Source: Anthracocystis setariae
Lineage: Eukaryota; Basidiomycota; Ustilaginomycetes; Ustilaginales; Ustilaginaceae
Assembly: GCA_928724745.1 (NCBI GenBank)
Contig: CAKMXJ010000012.1
Location: forward strand, 310,001 to 374,000
Direction: 5' to 3'
Length of the DNA stretch: 64,000 nucleotides
In this document: in pieces, positions 1 through 9,836 of the stretch
Layout: each line of letters starts with the position of its first letter
Numbering within the stretch: the stretch's first letter is position 1
Position numbers and translations under genes: made by a program
Notes under the pieces: generated by a model
Told to the model about the DNA's origin: nothing
Database searches by the model: none
Seen by the model: the letters and a program-made list of their open reading frames with translations, nothing else

Positions 1-42
1 CAACAAGCTTTCTCGATCATCTCGATATCATAGACCTGCATC

Positions 43-1280
43 ATGTCGAGCGAAGTGGTAAGTCTACGCCTTTTCGAAATCGTGCGGGGCTGCGCACCTA
101 TTTCGCTGCTTAGCGCAATGTGAGCAGCGAACTCGCTCTTGCATGGCTTGCTGGGTCTTTACCGACACTGAAGGAGGACGGTCATGCGATGTTCGCCTTC
201 GCATGGTCTGCCTGCCTTGTCGGAGCTGCGTCACTCTTCCGTCGCTCCGAGGTGTGACATGCCTTTTGCCTGCGACGGCACTTCCGCAAAGTTCGTTTGC
301 CGAGGGACCGGACCATGCGAGTCGACAAAAGTGCTGCCGACGCGCCGTTTACCGTGCTCACTGGTGCATGAGAACCGCATTTTGGTTTTTCCCAAGGTCG
401 TGGCAGCTTCACTTCCTCGTCAAGCCGCTTTCAGCGCCGTGCTGTTGCCCTTGTTACATGCAATTTTCCACCCGAACTCACACTGACTCCATCTTCACCT
501 TGTTTTTCTTATTTCACATCGTTTACGTCGGGTCTCGCACCTAACTTCACCGCCACCTGCTTTGTTCACACTCTTGCATCCAACCGCATCCAAAACATTG
601 CTATCGACTGCCGCACGACGATGACGACCTCGATGCCACTCTTGTCTCCTTCTACCGCGCCCATGCCGCCGATACGCAACGTTGCGCCAAACGCCAAACA
701 GGGTGCAATTGATGGAGCCGGTGGCTCAGCAGGCGTTCTTTCGCCTTCGATCATCGACATGGACATCTTCAGCCAACTGCTCGAAATGGACGACGAGGAC
801 GACGATCGCGAGTTTTCGAAAAGCATCGTTTGGAACTACTTTGACCAGGCCGAGTCAACATTCAAGGAGATGGACCAGGCGTTGGCTGAAGAGAACCTCA
901 CCGAACTTTCGACGCTAGGCCATTTTCTGAAGGGATCCAGTGCAGCCGTTGGCGTCATCAAGGTACGCGACAGCTGCGAACACATGCAGCATTATGGCAA
1001 GATGCATGGCGAAGATGGAGTTAGCGACTTGACGCAACAAGAAGCACTCAAGAAGTTGGAAAGGACGTTGACCGATGTGAAAGTGCAGTACAAGGAGGCG
1101 GCTAAGGCGTTGAAGGCATTCTTTGCTGAGGAAGCGGACGACGAGGAAGCCCAAAGCGAGGAGGAGAAAGAGGAGGCGGTGGATCCTGCACCCACACAAC
1201 AGGCTGACAAGGACGAAAACAAAGACGTCAAACAACCACACACAGCCTCGTCGAATCCCAATCCCGCAGTACTCGCCTAA
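43..1280 (+). CDS. YPD1: Ypd1-like histidine phosphotransfer (HPt) protein
   Basis: Relays phosphate from hybrid histidine kinases to response regulators. The HPt core is visible: an acidic helix with LLEMDDEDDDREFSK, then the motif LGHFLKGSSAAVG, whose His (codon 921-923) is the expected phospho-acceptor, followed by helices resembling other Ypd1 proteins. The C-terminal 40 residues are acidic and low complexity. The body lies in one open frame from 621 to 1280. I prefer join(43..57,702..1280), 197 aa: exon 1 reads MSSEV, the donor GTAAGT follows at 58, and the AG at 700-701 keeps phase 0 and is the first AG for about 260 bases. The alternative is an unspliced start at ATG 621 (219 aa). The family is clear; the 5' end is not. 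A phytochrome hybrid kinase that could feed it lies 39 kb downstream. Confidence 0.85.
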
Positions 1281-2860
1281 TCCATTCTCAACCGATCGAC
1301 GAAAAGGCCATCACACAGAGAGGCCCACCCTTTCCCCCGGTTTTACGTAACTTTCCTTCTCCGGTGATCATTGCTCTCATATGCACAATACAAGACTGTT
1401 CTTCCACACAATCCGAGTCGACCCTGAACGCTGAGATGGCTGCGAATCTCGTAAAGCGATCCGCACGATTTGCTCGTGGCAACGCGGCTAAGAATTTGGT
1501 AGCCGGGGATGCAGAGCGCAAGTAGCACATGCCCTTCACGCAGTTACCGGACAAGCTGGCTATTACCGGTCGTATCCAGCGATTCAAGACAAATCATCAG
1601 CGATGACGGTGATGAGCAATTTGTATGCGGCATTGTGGTTATGGTCGGTTTGAAAAGGACATGTCGGGCAGTTGAAGTGACGGTTAGTGGCAAGGACGTT
1701 GGTGAATCGCGCCGCATCGTCGACAGGGGTTCGTAGTAAAGGTTTCGGGTTGGATAAATGAGATGGTCGGATGAGATTGGTTGTGTACCGTGATTCGAAA
1801 GCTACGTCGTGGCGTTCAACTGCAAGTCGATTGACGAGAGCGCATTAGCGCAACCCGAGCAATTTGCGCCCAAGTAGGGTTAACGCCTCGTCCGAATCGA
1901 GTTGGTCGATCGATCCTTTGCCCTAAACCCCCCCCACCCTTGGCATGACCAAGACATCAGCATCAGCAGTCTTCGATCCGTTGGCAAAGTGTTGATTTCA
2001 TCGAGTACCAAGGTAGAGCGAGCTGGCCAAGTGAGGGGCGAATCAATGACATTTTGATTTATGGCAGAGCGAGAAAAGGTCGAGACAGTGTTGAGCCGGC
2101 AGGAGGAACCAACGATTGCGATCTTCAAGCCCGGGACAGAGGGAGGGATAGATTTCTGCACCCCGTCCAATCGCCACATCGGCACGGGCAATGTTTGCGA
2201 GCTTGATCGAATTCATGATGTCCAAGTCTTGGGATGAAGAAAGTCACGGGCGACGAGAGCCAGCCATTCTCCCAAAGCAGAGCGGGTGGACAAGGATTCT
2301 GCAACAACGAAAGCTGAATTCAAGCGGTAAGGAGGCCTGGTGCACCTCTCATAGATAGTCGATCTTGCTAACACAGGCATCCCTGCACCTGCTAAAAGCT
2401 ACGAGATCATGCAAATGCCGGCGGTAAGTTGCCGCCCAGAGCATGGAGCATGGTAAGATTCCAACAAGAAGGAGCCCCTACCTGCTCAAGCCCATGCTCA
2501 CTGCGCTCGAAAAGTCTTCCGAGATTGGGTTCAGAACAACTCATGCCGGCGCCATTACGCGCCTTGCAGTGTGTGACGACGTCTGCTGCCTTATTTTTGT
2601 GTTTGGACGACAGATCGGTACTACTGCAGAAAAGTGAAAAGACAGTTCAAAGCCTCGATTGCAAGTCGCGAGCGCAAATCACGACGCACTTTGGGTTGTC
2701 ATACATATTTCCTGCAATGCGCATGCTTTCACGGGCAATGAGAGCGGTGGAGACCCGCCCTCAGCCATCAAGCGTTCGTAGAACGGTTGTTGATAGAATG
2801 GCATCAGACCTCTCCTTCGATGGCGAGCTGAAGCGTGCGAAACAATGCAAAGTAAGAACT
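1281..2860. other. Gene-poor interval between YPD1 and the arrestin gene
   Basis: No convincing gene. A 58-codon ATG ORF lies at 2061-2237 (+). Around 2327-2376 there is an intron-like segment: donor GTAAGG, a CTAAC 5 bases before the acceptor AG, then a 47-base stretch (2377-2423) ending at a second donor GTAAGT. The spliced reading gives no recognised protein. A short C tract is near 1927. The interval also holds the 3' ends of two convergent genes. Confidence 0.5.
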
Positions 2861-5800
2861 CTAGTATGGGCCCTGGTGGAGCACTGATGATCCAAGGGGA
2901 ATTTTGGGTGGGAGAGGAGGCGGTGGGGCGGTGGCTGAGCTGGAAGCGTTGCCCGGGTTTCTGACGAGTTCGATGAGGTCTATGTCGGATTCGTCGTAGA
3001 GCGAATTGTATTTTGGACGCCACTGCGCTGGATTGGGGACCGAGGACACGGACACAGATTCGAGCGTCGAGTGGTTAGCCGTTCGACGGGTGTCCAACCG
3101 AGGTAACTGGATGGATGCCTGTGCTGAACCGTTTGCTTGATGCGCGGCCAGAGACGATCCGGACGCTTGCACGAATTGCTGAGCTCGCAGATTGGATTCC
3201 ATCGCATCTCGCGCCGCGTAGTAGGCAGCCAACTGCGCCTTTTCGCTTGCAGCGCTCGTACCACCCGCCGCTGGTGCTAGCCCTCCGCTTCCGCTTCCCC
3301 CTGGTAGCGGTGATGCTTGATATGCTCCCGCAGAGGTCCCGATGGCAGTTGCAGAGCTGATCGCGTTGGCTGCTGCGTAGGGCTGCCCACGGGCCCGCGC
3401 CGCCGCCTTGGCGTCCGCTTTTGCAGCTTTGCGCGCGTAGTGTGATGCGAGCCGTTCCTTCTCCTCGGCAGATTGCTGCTCCGCTTCGGTGAGGTACGAC
3501 TGCACACCTACAGCTCTTGCCGTAGTGCGCATTGGCGTGGCAACTGTGTCAGCGGGTTGGTGTGGCGTAGCATGGTGCACAGCTGAAGCCACCTCTGGTG
3601 TGTATATGCGATCATTGTGAGCGCTAGAAGTACCGCCGGCACCTGCTTGCGAAGATCCAGCCTGTTGAAGGTGTTGATTGACAGCATCTCTAGCCTCGTA
3701 GTAGCGACGCAACTGCTCCTTCTCGCTGATGCCTGCACCGCTAGGACCGGAGGAGCCAGCCACAGCATTGGAAAAAGTTGCAGTTGCGGTCATCGCGGCT
3801 GGAGGCATGATGCTGTTGGAAGAGGACGCCGCTGTTGCATGGTCAGGCCATGAGCCTGGAACTTGTCCAGTGCCGATACCGAGAGATGAAGCTTGCTGGT
3901 GCACTTGCACAGCACCATCCGAGGCACTCGGACTGATGTCGGATGCAGTCGATGCTTCACCGCGCTGGTACCGTTCGGTCTCTGCTCTGGCGTGCTCGTA
4001 CAGCTGCCTCTTTTCCTCCTCGGCGGTCATGTAGGACGGGTAAGGTGCGGTTTTGCCAGAAACCACCGTGCTATTTGCAGTCGTTGGGGCAACGGGAGAT
4101 GCTGTCGCACCTACCATGCTGGTGCTTTGCCCATCTTGACGTAATGAGGCGTGGTCGTGTGGCGAAGACGTTGGGTCCAGATTCATGGCCGGGAAATTAG
4201 ACCCTTGCTGGTAGGAGTTTTGGTACCTCTCAGCCTCAGCTCGAGCGCGTTGGAACAACTTCATCTTCTCGGCTTCTGCTGTGAGACCTGTGACGGCGGC
4301 TGATTCGCGTTGAGGAGAGGGTGAAGCGCTCGACGAACCAAGATTGAGCATGCTGTAAGGTCTGCCGCCGTTGGCCGCAGGTGATAACGGGGTCGATGGC
4401 GAGCTGCTGCCGTGATGGAGTGCCCGTCGCTCGTCTGCACGGCGCTGGTTGCGCTCAGCCTGCTGCCTAGCCCTTTCGTACAGACGCTGCTTTTCCGTCT
4501 CCGCAGAGGTGTCTACGGGAGTTACAGGCCCCGGTGAATCCTGACGTTGCGAAGCGAAAGCTTGATGAATCGGCACGGGTTGGACATATCTGGTACTTGT
4601 GCTTACATCAGGCGTGCTCGGGCCGCGATAGGCAAGCTCACTGGCGCTGTTCCCGTGGGGTGAAATGGGTGAGTGACGGTAGTCCGCTACTGCAACAACG
4701 CCTGCTGAAGGGCGCATGTCCTGCGATGGACTGAAGGCGCCGGAGAGGTGGTTGCCACCAAATTGAGACTGTCGACGGAAATCTTGCTGAGGCGCCTGAC
4801 GATGGTAGTTGGAGGTTTGGGCGGGGTGATACTGTCCGTAATTGTCCATGTGCCTCTCCTGAACGGGGGTGGCACCACCGCTATGGCCATGGTACGAGGA
4901 CCCATTCATCAGGACTGGATCCACAGTGGTGCCAAGGACCATGGCGCTCTGTGGACGATTTGTGGAGTGAAATAGGGCACGGTTTTCCTCCGGAGCCAGC
5001 TCGGGGCCATCGTAGATGCTTGGTGGCCCAGCAAAAGCCGGGCGAGGGGGTTCATTTGCGCCAAAGGGTTGTGCAGAGCCGTACTGGCCCCACGAGAAGA
5101 TCTGACCGGGCACGCCGCGACCCGCCATACCTGGACCGCTGATGGCGGTGCCTTGAGTCATGACAGTGTCGCGCCTACGCAGGTCACCTCCAGGATATCC
5201 GGGATAGTTGCTTCTGCCTCCAGATCCATTGAAGGACATGGATCGTGTGATGGTTGGCTGGCGGGCAGTTGAGGGAGTGGTCGGCGCCGATGCACCGTCG
5301 TCAGGATCATCGCGTGTAGGTGAAGAAAGGCCAGAAACCCAGCCGATGCGACCCGTGAGAGCGTCACTTGCGGATTTGGTAAAGTTGGAGACAGTGATGG
5401 GCAGATGATCAATGATGATGGGCTTTTTCGGGGTCTCGACCTGGACGCGCAGGGTATATGAAACCTCGATGTGCTTGGCCGTCTGGATGGTCATGAGGCT
5501 ATGCGTTTTCGGGATGAGGCAAGAGAGGTCGAAGGTGTGCAAGTCACCCTTGTAGACCTTTTTGCCGAAGCTCTTGGTTTTCGAAGAAAGCGTCTCGGAC
5601 TTCTGGGAAGCGGCCTTGTTGGAGCTGAACGACTTTTTGGCAGCGTTCTTGAAAGTGGTGGTTTCGCGAACAGAGCAAGAGATGCTCTTGATCTTGACTG
5701 GCGAAACGTTGTTGGAAGAGATGATGATGCGAGCATCGACGCTATCGCCTGGACCGTAGCAAGTGCGGTTGCGCATGACCTTGACCCGAATGTCATCCTG

Positions 5801-6343
5801 GATAGCTTCGTGATCCTCGGGGACAGAGTAGATGGGCCAAGTGGAGTGAAGTTCGTGCTTGTCGAGCCACAAGGGATGGGTGTTCTGGATGATGGAGCTG
5901 GTAGTCTCCTTCTTGAGCAAGCCTTTTTTGGTTCGTACACAGAGCGAAGTGACAAGTTCGTAAGCGATGCCGGCTTGCTTCTCGAGCTTTGCGCTGGGTG
6001 GAAGACCTTCCGGGATGGCGACTTGGAAGGGGAAGTCGGCGGTCTGCAGTAGCTCCCAACCCTTCTCGGATTCGGACTTGTACGCCTCATCCTTGCGAGC
6101 TGTCCAGACATCGATGGGACCCCTGCCAATCAGTTCACCCCAACTCTCACCGCCCGGGAGCGTCTCGAGCTTGCGAAGTTCGATGCGCAACCATGCGGCT
6201 TTGAGCCCTTTGGGACCAAGACGAACCTCAACTGTACCGGCGACATGAGCAGTAGGGCGCGTGCCAGATCCCACAATCCCCGGGAAGCCTTGGATAAAGT
6301 CACGATGCGGAGGTGGCCGGAGGGTGAGCTTGGGCTGAGACAT
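2861..6343 (-). CDS. Large arrestin-domain protein with a repeated C-terminal tail
   Basis: 1160 aa, single exon, ATG at 6343. Residues 1 to about 330 have the arrestin N and C lobes: the start LTLRPPPHRDFIQGFPG, then beta-strand-rich sequence with GTVEVRLGPKGLKAAWLRIE, and the second lobe with VKVMRNRTCYGPGDSVDARI. Fungal alpha-arrestins act as adaptors that bring Rsp5-type ubiquitin ligases to membrane transporters. The remaining 800 residues are Ser/Pro/Gln-rich and probably disordered. They contain six short charged helices of the type E-K-x-x-L-Y-x-x-A-R near residues 611, 688, 772, 872, 950 and 1030. The tail ends with a proline stretch PPPPLPPK, a possible SH3 or WW ligand. The arrestin assignment is firm; the cargo is unknown. 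Confidence 0.8.
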   Translation of the reverse strand: MSQPKLTLRPPPHRDFIQGFPGIVGSGTRPTAHVAGTVEVRLGPKGLKAAWLRIELRKLETLPGGESWGELIGRGPIDVWTARKDEAYKSESEKGWELLQTADFPFQVAIPEGLPPSAKLEKQAGIAYELVTSLCVRTKKGLLKKETTSSIIQNTHPLWLDKHELHSTWPIYSVPEDHEAIQDDIRVKVMRNRTCYGPGDSVDARIIISSNNVSPVKIKSISCSVRETTTFKNAAKKSFSSNKAASQKSETLSSKTKSFGKKVYKGDLHTFDLSCLIPKTHSLMTIQTAKHIEVSYTLRVQVETPKKPIIIDHLPITVSNFTKSASDALTGRIGWVSGLSSPTRDDPDDGASAPTTPSTARQPTITRSMSFNGSGGRSNYPGYPGGDLRRRDTVMTQGTAISGPGMAGRGVPGQIFSWGQYGSAQPFGANEPPRPAFAGPPSIYDGPELAPEENRALFHSTNRPQSAMVLGTTVDPVLMNGSSYHGHSGGATPVQERHMDNYGQYHPAQTSNYHRQAPQQDFRRQSQFGGNHLSGAFSPSQDMRPSAGVVAVADYRHSPISPHGNSASELAYRGPSTPDVSTSTRYVQPVPIHQAFASQRQDSPGPVTPVDTSAETEKQRLYERARQQAERNQRRADERRALHHGSSSPSTPLSPAANGGRPYSMLNLGSSSASPSPQRESAAVTGLTAEAEKMKLFQRARAEAERYQNSYQQGSNFPAMNLDPTSSPHDHASLRQDGQSTSMVGATASPVAPTTANSTVVSGKTAPYPSYMTAEEEKRQLYEHARAETERYQRGEASTASDISPSASDGAVQVHQQASSLGIGTGQVPGSWPDHATAASSSNSIMPPAAMTATATFSNAVAGSSGPSGAGISEKEQLRRYYEARDAVNQHLQQAGSSQAGAGGTSSAHNDRIYTPEVASAVHHATPHQPADTVATPMRTTARAVGVQSYLTEAEQQSAEEKERLASHYARKAAKADAKAAARARGQPYAAANAISSATAIGTSAGAYQASPLPGGSGSGGLAPAAGGTSAASEKAQLAAYYAARDAMESNLRAQQFVQASGSSLAAHQANGSAQASIQLPRLDTRRTANHSTLESVSVSSVPNPAQWRPKYNSLYDESDIDLIELVRNPGNASSSATAPPPPLPPKIPLGSSVLHQGPY

Positions 6344-6733
6344 GGTCGACCCGGAACGGTCGCCAAGAGTGAAGACGACGTCAAGACAATACGACTATGG
6401 ATTTTGACAGCGAGACAATGTGTTTTGGTCGGAATCAGGGCGATGAGGTTCCAAAGATGCGAACGTCGACAGACAGGTGATGGTTTGTGAGAGGGGGTCA
6501 ATTAATTGTAATGTGGAGATGGCAGTGTCGTTGGCCCGCAAGTGCGTGCGCCGTCCAAATAATCCAAAGCCAAAGCCAAAGCCAAAGCCAAAGCCAAAGC
6601 CAAAGCCAGCGCGCACCAAAAATAATCACATCACTGTACAGTACTGTACACGCACAGAAAAAGGGGTTGCACAGCGCGCTCTCTTGGGCTGCATAACCTT
6701 GGCTCAACTCGCCAAGACCCTTGCTATGCACAA
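6344..6733. other. Upstream region of the arrestin gene
   Basis: Presumed promoter and 5' leader of the arrestin gene. It contains the CCAAAG hexanucleotide repeat at 6564-6607 and a GTACTGTAC-type palindrome at 6633-6650, and runs into the HSP90-like relic at 6734. No gene seen. Confidence 0.5.
6564..6607. repeat. (CCAAAG)7 hexanucleotide microsatellite
   Basis: Seven perfect CCAAAG units followed by CC, about 220 bp upstream of the arrestin start. Reading through it gives Lys-Pro or Gln-Ser dipeptide repeats in short spurious frames. Confidence 0.95.
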
Positions 6734-6990
6734 TCAGTTCAGGGTCCAGTTGTCCTCGTCGGCCATTCCATCCGGATCACTCGCGCCAATGAGGACAAGG
6801 GCCTCATCGTCCGTGACGCTGGTATCGGTATGACCGAGGCCAACGCCGTCCAATACCATCTTGTCCAAGCGTGTTCAGCAAAGGGGCTCAGAGGGTCGGA
6901 ACCCACTCTGAAGCCCGGGGCGAGCTTTGTTCTCGCCGTTGACCATGACCAGATGACTTACGGTGTAGCCCATAATATACATAGTCCCAA
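6734..6990 (+). pseudogene. Degenerate HSP90-like fragment (ATP-binding region)
   Basis: One plus-strand frame (the frame of the ATG at 6830) reads IRITRANEDKGLIVRDAGIG followed by MTEANAV. This matches the HSP90 N-terminal ATPase pattern I-R-I-x(n)-K-x-L-x-I-x-D-x-G-I-G-M-T-x-A, the nucleotide-binding DxGxG box. After that the match decays; a stretch near 6925-6960 (SFVLAVDHDQMT) weakly recalls the later HSP90 segment around the ADxV strand. No intact start or full domain is present and the frame runs into the tRNA-Val gene. I read it as a relic of a copied HSP90-family gene. Chance similarity is possible because only about 25 residues match well. Confidence 0.4.
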
Positions 6991-7005
6991 TGCATCAGCG
7001 CAAAC

Positions 7006-7109
7006 GGTTTCTTGGCGCAGTTGGTTAGCGCGTCTCCTTAACAATTCGGGTCTCTTCTGATCGTTAAGGCTTACGGAGGAGGTCGCCGGTTCGAACCCGG
7101 CAGAAATCA
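7006..7109 (+). tRNA. tRNA-Val (AAC) with intron
   Basis: The cloverleaf folds by eye. Acceptor GGTTTCT (7006-7012) pairs with AGAAATC (7102-7108) with one G-U. The D stem is GCGC/GCGC. The anticodon stem TCTCC pairs with GGAGG (7075-7079). The T stem GCCGG/CCGGC flanks the loop TTCGAAC. The anticodon loop TTAACA+C carries AAC at 7040-7042. A 30-base intron (7044-7073) contains GTTAAG (7063-7068), complementary to CTTAAC at the anticodon, as is usual for nuclear pre-tRNA introns. Discriminator A is at 7109 and a TTTT Pol III stop is at 7113-7116. Confidence 0.92.
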
Positions 7110-7286
7110 TTATTTTGCCCTTCTTGAAGGTGTTTCTTTTTGGCGGCCGGCTCCGTCATCTACTTTTTTTTCGCTCGGAGGTGTATCTCCGCCCTCAAGT
7201 CTGTCTCGTCCCACAGACCCGATAAAGTAGATCCAAACCAGGAAGAGTTTGCGAGGGTCTTCATCATGCAATTCAACGCGGCCAAC

Positions 7287-9335
7287 TCAGTGTCTAGACT
7301 CGGTGAGGCGTGGGGCTTCCGTCTCGGCGCGCAATCTTTGTTCCATGCCTGGATTCCAACAAGCGACGGCTTTGCGTTCACCGAAGAAGTCGGCCCCCAA
7401 CATTGCAGTGGAGTCGACCTTTTGGTCACCGCCCTGTTCTTCCGCACGGAGGATGCCGCCAAGGTCCGGTCGGGTGGGGAGGCCGAGTTCAAGATCGAGC
7501 AGATCGCGCCATTGTTCTTCATGGGCGGTTTCGAGTTCTTCGTCGGGTAGGTCGCGATCGTTGTCAGCGTGGTGGAGGCTGGAGGGACGGGAGGTTTGGT
7601 GGGAGCGGAGGAAGTCGAGCACTTTCTGTCGGTCATACCTGGGCAATGCTACAGGTGTGTTCGGCACTGCCTCAGAGGTGATATCAAGCTCTGTTATCCC
7701 TGCTGGAACAGTGCAGTAGACAGTCCCTGCATCGGTGCTGCCTGCAACATCGTCGACAGGAACGGACGGCGCACTGACGGTTACAGCAGCGAAGAAAACC
7801 CGGTCGACCATCGAACGTGAATCTCGTTGAGCTACGCTTTTCGCCGCTGCCTCGAACGCGGTGGTGCCCAGTATCGACCGAGCCGCAGCGCGGACTTTGG
7901 GTGGGTTCCCAAATACACTCTTGGCATTCCTCAGCTCCGATGCGTACTCCCTCACCGACAACCCATCGGGTGGACTGAACTTTGCGTCCTCCGGGCGCAG
8001 CAACCTTGCAATCCCCCCATGCTCCTTCAACAGCTCGAGTGCCTTCTTGGGCCCGATTCCAGGGATGGTGCGGTTGAAGTCGGTGCCGCACAGCAGCGCG
8101 AAATCGAGCATCATCGACCGCGACAACATCTCGTACGCCGACGCCAGCCGTGCTTCTCCGCCTTCGTCCAATGCGGAGGGGGTGGTGAGCAGTGGCAAGC
8201 GCTTTTCGAGGTCCGATCTGGGGAACAACCCAGTGCGGGCGCGAGTTCCGCACACGACTTCAAGTTTGCCTTTGGCTCCGAGCGCGCCAGGACTGCGAAT
8301 ACCACCCAGCAGCCCACGCAGAAGGGGCGCTTCGTAGAGGAGCACATCGCTATCTTCGGACGCCACCAGATCGGCGAAGCCGGATCGGACGAGCGAGGCA
8401 GCATACGCTTCCGCTTCGTGGATGCGACCGCCACCGGTACGCGTGCCGTCGCCGGTCCAGAAAACGGGAACAGCCATGAGCGAAGCGAGCGTCGCGCAGT
8501 CCTGGTAGATGGCCGCTCCAAGTGGTGCAGTGTTGCGGCTGTACTTTTTGCTGAGTGAGCGGTGCATCGCCGTGAGCGTGGACAAAGAGGGCGTGGGAGA
8601 AACATCGGGAGCTGTTCGGACAGCTGGCTCAAGCAGCTGCGGTGGACAAGGTGCTTGTCCTTGGATGAGCTGCGCGGTGACGGTCTGATAGAATTGTTTC
8701 TCGGCTTCAGCGAGCACTTTCTGATTTCTGGACTGGCTACTCGCTCCACTGCGGAGACTCTCTTCCAGCTCCATCCAACTGACATGCATGCGATAAGCGA
8801 TCGATTGGGGTCTCGTTGGTTCTTGAGGCAGCGGGGATGTCGGTGTCGTTGGTACGGACTCGTCTGCATCGGCAGCAGATCGTCGTCGCCACTGATCGAG
8901 AAGCTCGCCTGCTTGCCTGCGTTCCGAGTCCGTGAGTGCGGAAAGTGTATCGAGATGCGACTGAAGCTGCTGCAACCGTCGGCGTCGATCCTGCTCGAGT
9001 CTGCTGCGAGTCTGGTCAAGCTCGCGTCTTTGCTTGCGCTTTTCCTGCTCGCGGTACTTGAACTCTAGCCTTTTTTGTGGGTGGTCGAATACCATGAGAG
9101 GCACCACACCATGCTGTCGCAACGAGGTGATGAGGCGGTAGAAGCCAAGGACGTGACGGGCGGGATGTGCGTCGTTCGCAAAGTGAAGTCTCTGGACAAT
9201 CAGAGTAGCATCGATGGCAAGACGAAACCCTTGCAGCGCCGAAAGTTCAAAGGGTCGAGAAATGGCTTGAGGCGCCAATGCCGCGACAACTTGGAAGATA
9301 CCCCGAACGCCTCGGGCTACTGAAGAGACGCGCAT
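7287..9335 (-). CDS. XPG/Rad2-family (FEN1-like) 5' nuclease
   Basis: 682 aa, single exon, first ATG at 9335. The N region (GVRGIFQVVAALAP, then LAIDATLIVQRL) matches the start of FEN1/Exo1-type nucleases, with the first catalytic Asp in AIDA and the second in MVFDH. A Glu/Arg/Gln-rich probable coiled coil (about residues 95-170) separates it from the I region. That region has EAEAYAASL and ASEDSDVLLY, which carry the acidic metal ligands, and LLCGTDFNRTIPGIGPKKAL, a helix-hairpin-helix with the last Asp. All catalytic acids look present, so it should be an active structure-specific DNA nuclease. Eight residues precede the glycine that is residue 2 of FEN1, which is unusual. I cannot assign it to FEN1, EXO1 or a separate fungal subfamily. 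It is divergent from the helicase gene at 9837. Confidence 0.8.
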   Translation of the reverse strand: MRVSSVARGVRGIFQVVAALAPQAISRPFELSALQGFRLAIDATLIVQRLHFANDAHPARHVLGFYRLITSLRQHGVVPLMVFDHPQKRLEFKYREQEKRKQRRELDQTRSRLEQDRRRRLQQLQSHLDTLSALTDSERRQAGELLDQWRRRSAADADESVPTTPTSPLPQEPTRPQSIAYRMHVSWMELEESLRSGASSQSRNQKVLAEAEKQFYQTVTAQLIQGQAPCPPQLLEPAVRTAPDVSPTPSLSTLTAMHRSLSKKYSRNTAPLGAAIYQDCATLASLMAVPVFWTGDGTRTGGGRIHEAEAYAASLVRSGFADLVASEDSDVLLYEAPLLRGLLGGIRSPGALGAKGKLEVVCGTRARTGLFPRSDLEKRLPLLTTPSALDEGGEARLASAYEMLSRSMMLDFALLCGTDFNRTIPGIGPKKALELLKEHGGIARLLRPEDAKFSPPDGLSVREYASELRNAKSVFGNPPKVRAAARSILGTTAFEAAAKSVAQRDSRSMVDRVFFAAVTVSAPSVPVDDVAGSTDAGTVYCTVPAGITELDITSEAVPNTPVALPRYDRQKVLDFLRSHQTSRPSSLHHADNDRDLPDEELETAHEEQWRDLLDLELGLPTRPDLGGILRAEEQGGDQKVDSTAMLGADFFGERKAVACWNPGMEQRLRAETEAPRLTESRH

Positions 9336-9836
9336 CTCGACCAAAACGAGGCCGTTCCGCGACAGCTGTGGGTTGCGAGGAAAGCCGTTGAGAGCAGTGT
9401 CGTGATGCGGCCCTTACTGCATAAAGGGATATGCATGCTTTTGTCTGGCTGCGAGCTGGAAACGTGAGAAAAAGAACGGAAGGAAGTTGCAGAGTGGCAC
9501 AAAAACAAAGTCGAGCCGGTAGATTTAAAGATGGAGAGACGGTTATAGTAGTGTCACACAAGCACTGCTTGTATGCGATATGTGAATGGTGAAGGCAGTG
9601 GATTCCAAGGAAGAGAGATCGGGTGATGACCTTGACGATATACATGAGGAGCGAAGCGACGAGTGAGCGGTGAGGCAAGCCACGCCAATGTGCTTGGCAA
9701 ACGCTGACTAAGCGCTGGTCACGTGTACACGTGATATGTGGGGCCTGAATGCCTCCACCTGGTTTCTTCTCGTATCTATCTGTCGTTTGCACGAGCAACT
9801 TGTCTTGATCTTTCTTCAGAGACTTGCCTGATCGCC
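9336..9836. other. Divergent promoter region, nuclease / Prp2 helicase
   Basis: About 500 bp between two genes transcribed away from each other. No TATA box or repeat stands out. Confidence 0.5.

Noticed and set aside
2429..2887. 152-codon plus frame overlapping the arrestin 3' end
   Set aside because: No ATG at its start, and the last part overlaps the certain arrestin coding region.
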